A DNA stretch of 64,000 bases, taken from UBA6115 sp040776985 (GTDB lineage Bacteria > Bacillota > Clostridia > Christensenellales > Aristaeellaceae). Shown one piece after another: positions 59,171 to 64,000 of the stretch (position 1 is the first letter of the stretch; each line of letters starts with the position of its first letter). The notes beneath the pieces are model-generated. The model saw only the letters and a list, made by a program, of their open reading frames with translations. It was not told where the DNA came from and did no database searches. The stretch is from assembly GCA_040776985.1 (NCBI GenBank), contig JAXGZL010000002.1:186001-250000 (forward strand), given 5' to 3'. Made by a program: the position numbers and the translations under genes.

Positions 59171-59750
59171 CGAGGTGCCTCCTTTCTTTCAGGCATGGTG
59201 CTTTCCTATAGTGTGGAAGCACTCGCAAATGCCCGTCACCTTCAATATGTAAAAAAAGGAGGGTTACAGCACATATTTTGAAAAATAAATATCTATGCAT
59301 AACAATATACAGAAGGAAAAGCTTTGTTGGGCAGTGGCGAGATAAAATGCGTATCAGTCTTTTTGCTGTGATTGTTGACTGTTTAAGCTTATCCGATGCC
59401 TTGCATCCTGCTACGCCAGGCTCACGGTGATTGCATGCAATTGAATGTTGATAGCATAAACTATGCAGACAATGCAAACAGGAGGGATTGACCTCACCCA
59501 AGAACGAAGATGGCGATGCTCGCCATTGGATGTTCCAGAGGGGATGAGGGGCAAAAAGCAGCAAAAAATACTATTTGTAATTTTTTAGCAAGCAAACTTC
59601 AACAAATAGTATTTTTTGGATCCCGGATTTTGACCACAAAATGACCCCGTGCGAGATGGCACGAGGTCCAAAAAAACCAACTATATCAACGATTCCCGGG
59701 CTCAGGGGACAAGGTAGACCCTATCCAAACCCCCATCATCGCCCCCGGTA
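59171..59750. other. Non-coding, A+T-rich stretch with hairpins
   Basis: No supported gene. A 16-bp inverted repeat (59,563-59,617) and a CGTGC/GCACG hairpin near 59,648-59,663 are the only clear structures. Confidence 0.55.
59563..59617. repeat. 16-bp perfect inverted repeat with 23-base loop
   Basis: AAAAAATACTATTTGT (59563-59578) and ACAAATAGTATTTTTT (59602-59617). The T-run after it could end transcription on the plus strand, and the mirrored A-run could do so on the minus strand. Confidence 0.75.
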
Positions 59751-59776
59751 AGATGAATCCAATATTTCAACAAAAA
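59751..59776. repeat. 26-bp target-site duplication, left copy (IS copy 2)
   Basis: Identical to 60,844-60,869 and directly abutting TGTAGG. Confidence 0.95.
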
Positions 59777-60843
59777 TGTAGGTTTGTCAAACATGTTGGA
59801 CAGTGTGTGCTTTCAGGAACTCCACTGGGGAGAGGAAGCCCAGGGGTCTCATCGGGAGCTGGTTGCTCCGGGGTTGCCAGGCAGCGAGCTGCCTGGCAAA
59901 ATCTTCGAATGAATAGAAGGTTCGGTTACTGTAGAATCTCTTTTGGTCTTCCCTGTGACTTCGTTCAACTTTACCATTATGCCTGGGCGTATATGGGCGG
60001 ATATGCTTCAGTTTAATGCCCAGCGTCTGTGCCGCCAATTCAAAGGCGGTCATCCGAGAAGTCTGATTGCCGGCCAAGCGATTGGTAAACTCAAGCCCAT
60101 TGTCAGTTTGGATGCATTGGATCTCGATTCCTCTCTTGAGATAGTAGGGAACCAAACTGAGCAGGAAGTCCTTGGAAGAATACGTGTTTTGCTCCATGTA
60201 GGCCTTTAGGTAGCGCAAGCGGGTGAACTCGTCGATGGCTGTGTATTGTACCAGGCGCTCATTGGCTGCTTCGCCTACTTTACAGGCCTTTGGAACGATT
60301 TTAACATCGATTTGGATGCGCTCACCCGGATAGGTCATCTGCTGATACGGCTTTGGCTTGTAGATCTTCTTCTTTGGCTTTGGTTGCAGATGGAGCTTGT
60401 GGAGGATGCGGTAGAGGCCACTCAATGACCTTGTATATCCTCGTTTCCTTAGCCTGCACCACAGCTCTACCCTGCCCAGCCTGGGGTTTCTTCGGCACAT
60501 GTTTCGCAGCAGTGCGATTTCCTGTGCGGTGTGCTGGTTAGGATGGCTGTGGGGCCTGCGTGATCTGCAAGCCAGGGATTCCAGTGTCCCGTCGTAACGA
60601 CTCAACCAAAAATACACATATGACCGTGCCCGATTGTACTTCCTGGATGCTTTGCCAGCGCCGTACTTAACTGCAAAATTGACCAAAGATTGCCGATACT
60701 TCATGTCCTGGGCTATACTGCTCATAGAGAAAGAGTTCCTTTCGTTGAATTGTCGAGCAACAACATTCTAACCGATTTGAACCCTTTCTCTTCCTTTACG
60801 CCTCCTTTCTGCCTCGTTGTCCAATATGTATGGTACTCCTACA
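59777..60843 (-). mobile_element. IS481/IS1202-like insertion sequence, copy 2 (1,067 bp, uninterrupted)
   Basis: Ends TGTAGG...CCTACA with the same imperfect inverted repeat as copy 1. It is flanked by an exact 26-bp duplication. It inserted about 30 bases upstream of the rRNA promoter -35. It serves as the empty-site reference for the IS110 in copy 1. Confidence 0.95.
59787..60725 (-). CDS. IS481/IS1202-like DDE transposase, copy 2
   Basis: 312 residues, MSSIAQDMKYRQSLVNFAVK start. The catalytic Asp, Asp and Glu regions (RIQIDVKIVPK, QTDNGLEF, NGKVERSHRE) are all present. Only scattered differences from copy 1 are seen (for example YSSKD for HSSKD). Intact. Confidence 0.94.
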   Translation of the reverse strand: MSSIAQDMKYRQSLVNFAVKYGAGKASRKYNRARSYVYFWLSRYDGTLESLACRSRRPHSHPNQHTAQEIALLRNMCRRNPRLGRVELWCRLRKRGYTRSLSGLYRILHKLHLQPKPKKKIYKPKPYQQMTYPGERIQIDVKIVPKACKVGEAANERLVQYTAIDEFTRLRYLKAYMEQNTYSSKDFLLSLVPYYLKRGIEIQCIQTDNGLEFTNRLAGNQTSRMTAFELAAQTLGIKLKHIRPYTPRHNGKVERSHREDQKRFYSNRTFYSFEDFARQLAAWQPRSNQLPMRPLGFLSPVEFLKAHTVQHV

Positions 60844-60869
60844 AGATGAATCCAATATTTCAACAAAAA
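60844..60869. repeat. 26-bp target-site duplication, right copy (IS copy 2)
   Basis: Identical to 59,751-59,776. Its A-rich end lies where an rRNA UP element would be. Confidence 0.95.
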
Positions 60870-60873
60870 GCAT

Positions 60874-60902
60874 TTGACAAGGATGTGAGGCTATGTTATA
60901 TT
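60874..60902 (+). promoter_or_regulatory. rRNA operon promoter
   Basis: -35 TTGACA (60874-60879), 17-base spacer, -10 TATATT (60897-60902), preceded by the A-rich CAACAAAAA. A leader of about 155 bases follows before 16S. Confidence 0.8.
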
Positions 60903-61063
60903 CATCGGGCACCCCAAACGGGGCTGCGGGGACCTTGAAAACGATACAGAGAAGAGAAGCGAAGAAACGACAGTTGATTCTTTGAGCGAATTAGCGGGGA
61001 AGCGGAGCTGGAAGGGCGAGGCAGAGATGCGGAGTTTGGAAGGTGAAGCGGACCTGTTAAGGA

Positions 61064-64000
<2,937 letters not shown>

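Noticed and set aside
59049..59564. 171-codon open frame upstream of the 225-residue unknown protein
   Set aside because: Low-complexity, Cys- and His-rich translation without ribosome site, overlapping the start of a better gene.

Overview
The window looks like a high-G+C member of the class Clostridia (Firmicutes). The grounds are a clostridial-type 16S rRNA gene, the glgB-glgC-glgD-glgA order with a separate GlgD, a ThiT-type thiamine transporter under a TPP riboswitch, a short EF-Ts and an Mrp/Mbh-like antiporter operon. I cannot place it to genus; Christensenellales-like is only a guess. Most of the window is G+C-rich chromosome. About 35.5-43.2 kb and 56.9-60.8 kb are visibly richer in A+T and hold mobile DNA.

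Layout. 1-3.2 kb (minus): phosphate cluster of a Na/Pi symporter, a degenerate metallophosphoesterase and the start of polyphosphate kinase. 3.4-9.6 kb (plus): glycogen operon glgBCDA. 9.6-14.3 kb (minus): beta-CASP nuclease, ABC exporter and two unknown proteins. 14.3-15.1 kb: TPP riboswitch and thiT. 15.3-17.8 kb (minus): ROK-type sugar kinase-like protein and nagA. 17.9-23.6 kb: two-component system, a methyltransferase and an ABC-2 exporter. 23.7-34.2 kb (minus): a secreted unknown protein and a ten-gene cation/proton antiporter operon with four antiporter-like large subunits. 34.4-35.4 kb: aldo/keto reductase.

35,472-43,206 is a complete ISL3-family transposon. It has matching inverted ends and an exact 8-bp target duplication, and it carries a restriction-modification-like operon: a catalytically incomplete methyltransferase, a complete Eco57I-type adenine methyltransferase, a DUF4160 protein and a GIY-YIG/helicase/Tudor-like fusion. 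43.2-46.5 kb (minus) is nrfA-resB-ccsB, for nitrite ammonification and cytochrome c maturation.

46.6-49.5 kb is a nested insertion. An IS481/IS1202-like element with a 25-bp target duplication is itself interrupted by an IS110-family element. A second, uninterrupted copy of the outer element (59,777-60,843, 26-bp duplication) gives the exact empty target site of the IS110. That site matches both target guides of a two-loop bridge RNA readable upstream of the IS110 recombinase gene. The donor guides match the element's own ends, and joining the ends would create a consensus-like promoter for the RNA.

49.5-56.9 kb is core genome: rpsB-tsf-pyrH, an unknown membrane protein, dusB, a phosphoribosyltransferase, an isochorismatase-type hydrolase and guaA. 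56.9-59.7 kb is a decayed mobilisable element behind guaA (frameshifted MobV relaxase, repeats, one unknown protein). 60.9 kb to the end is an rRNA operon: promoter, 16S, a spacer without tRNA genes, and the 5' part of 23S.
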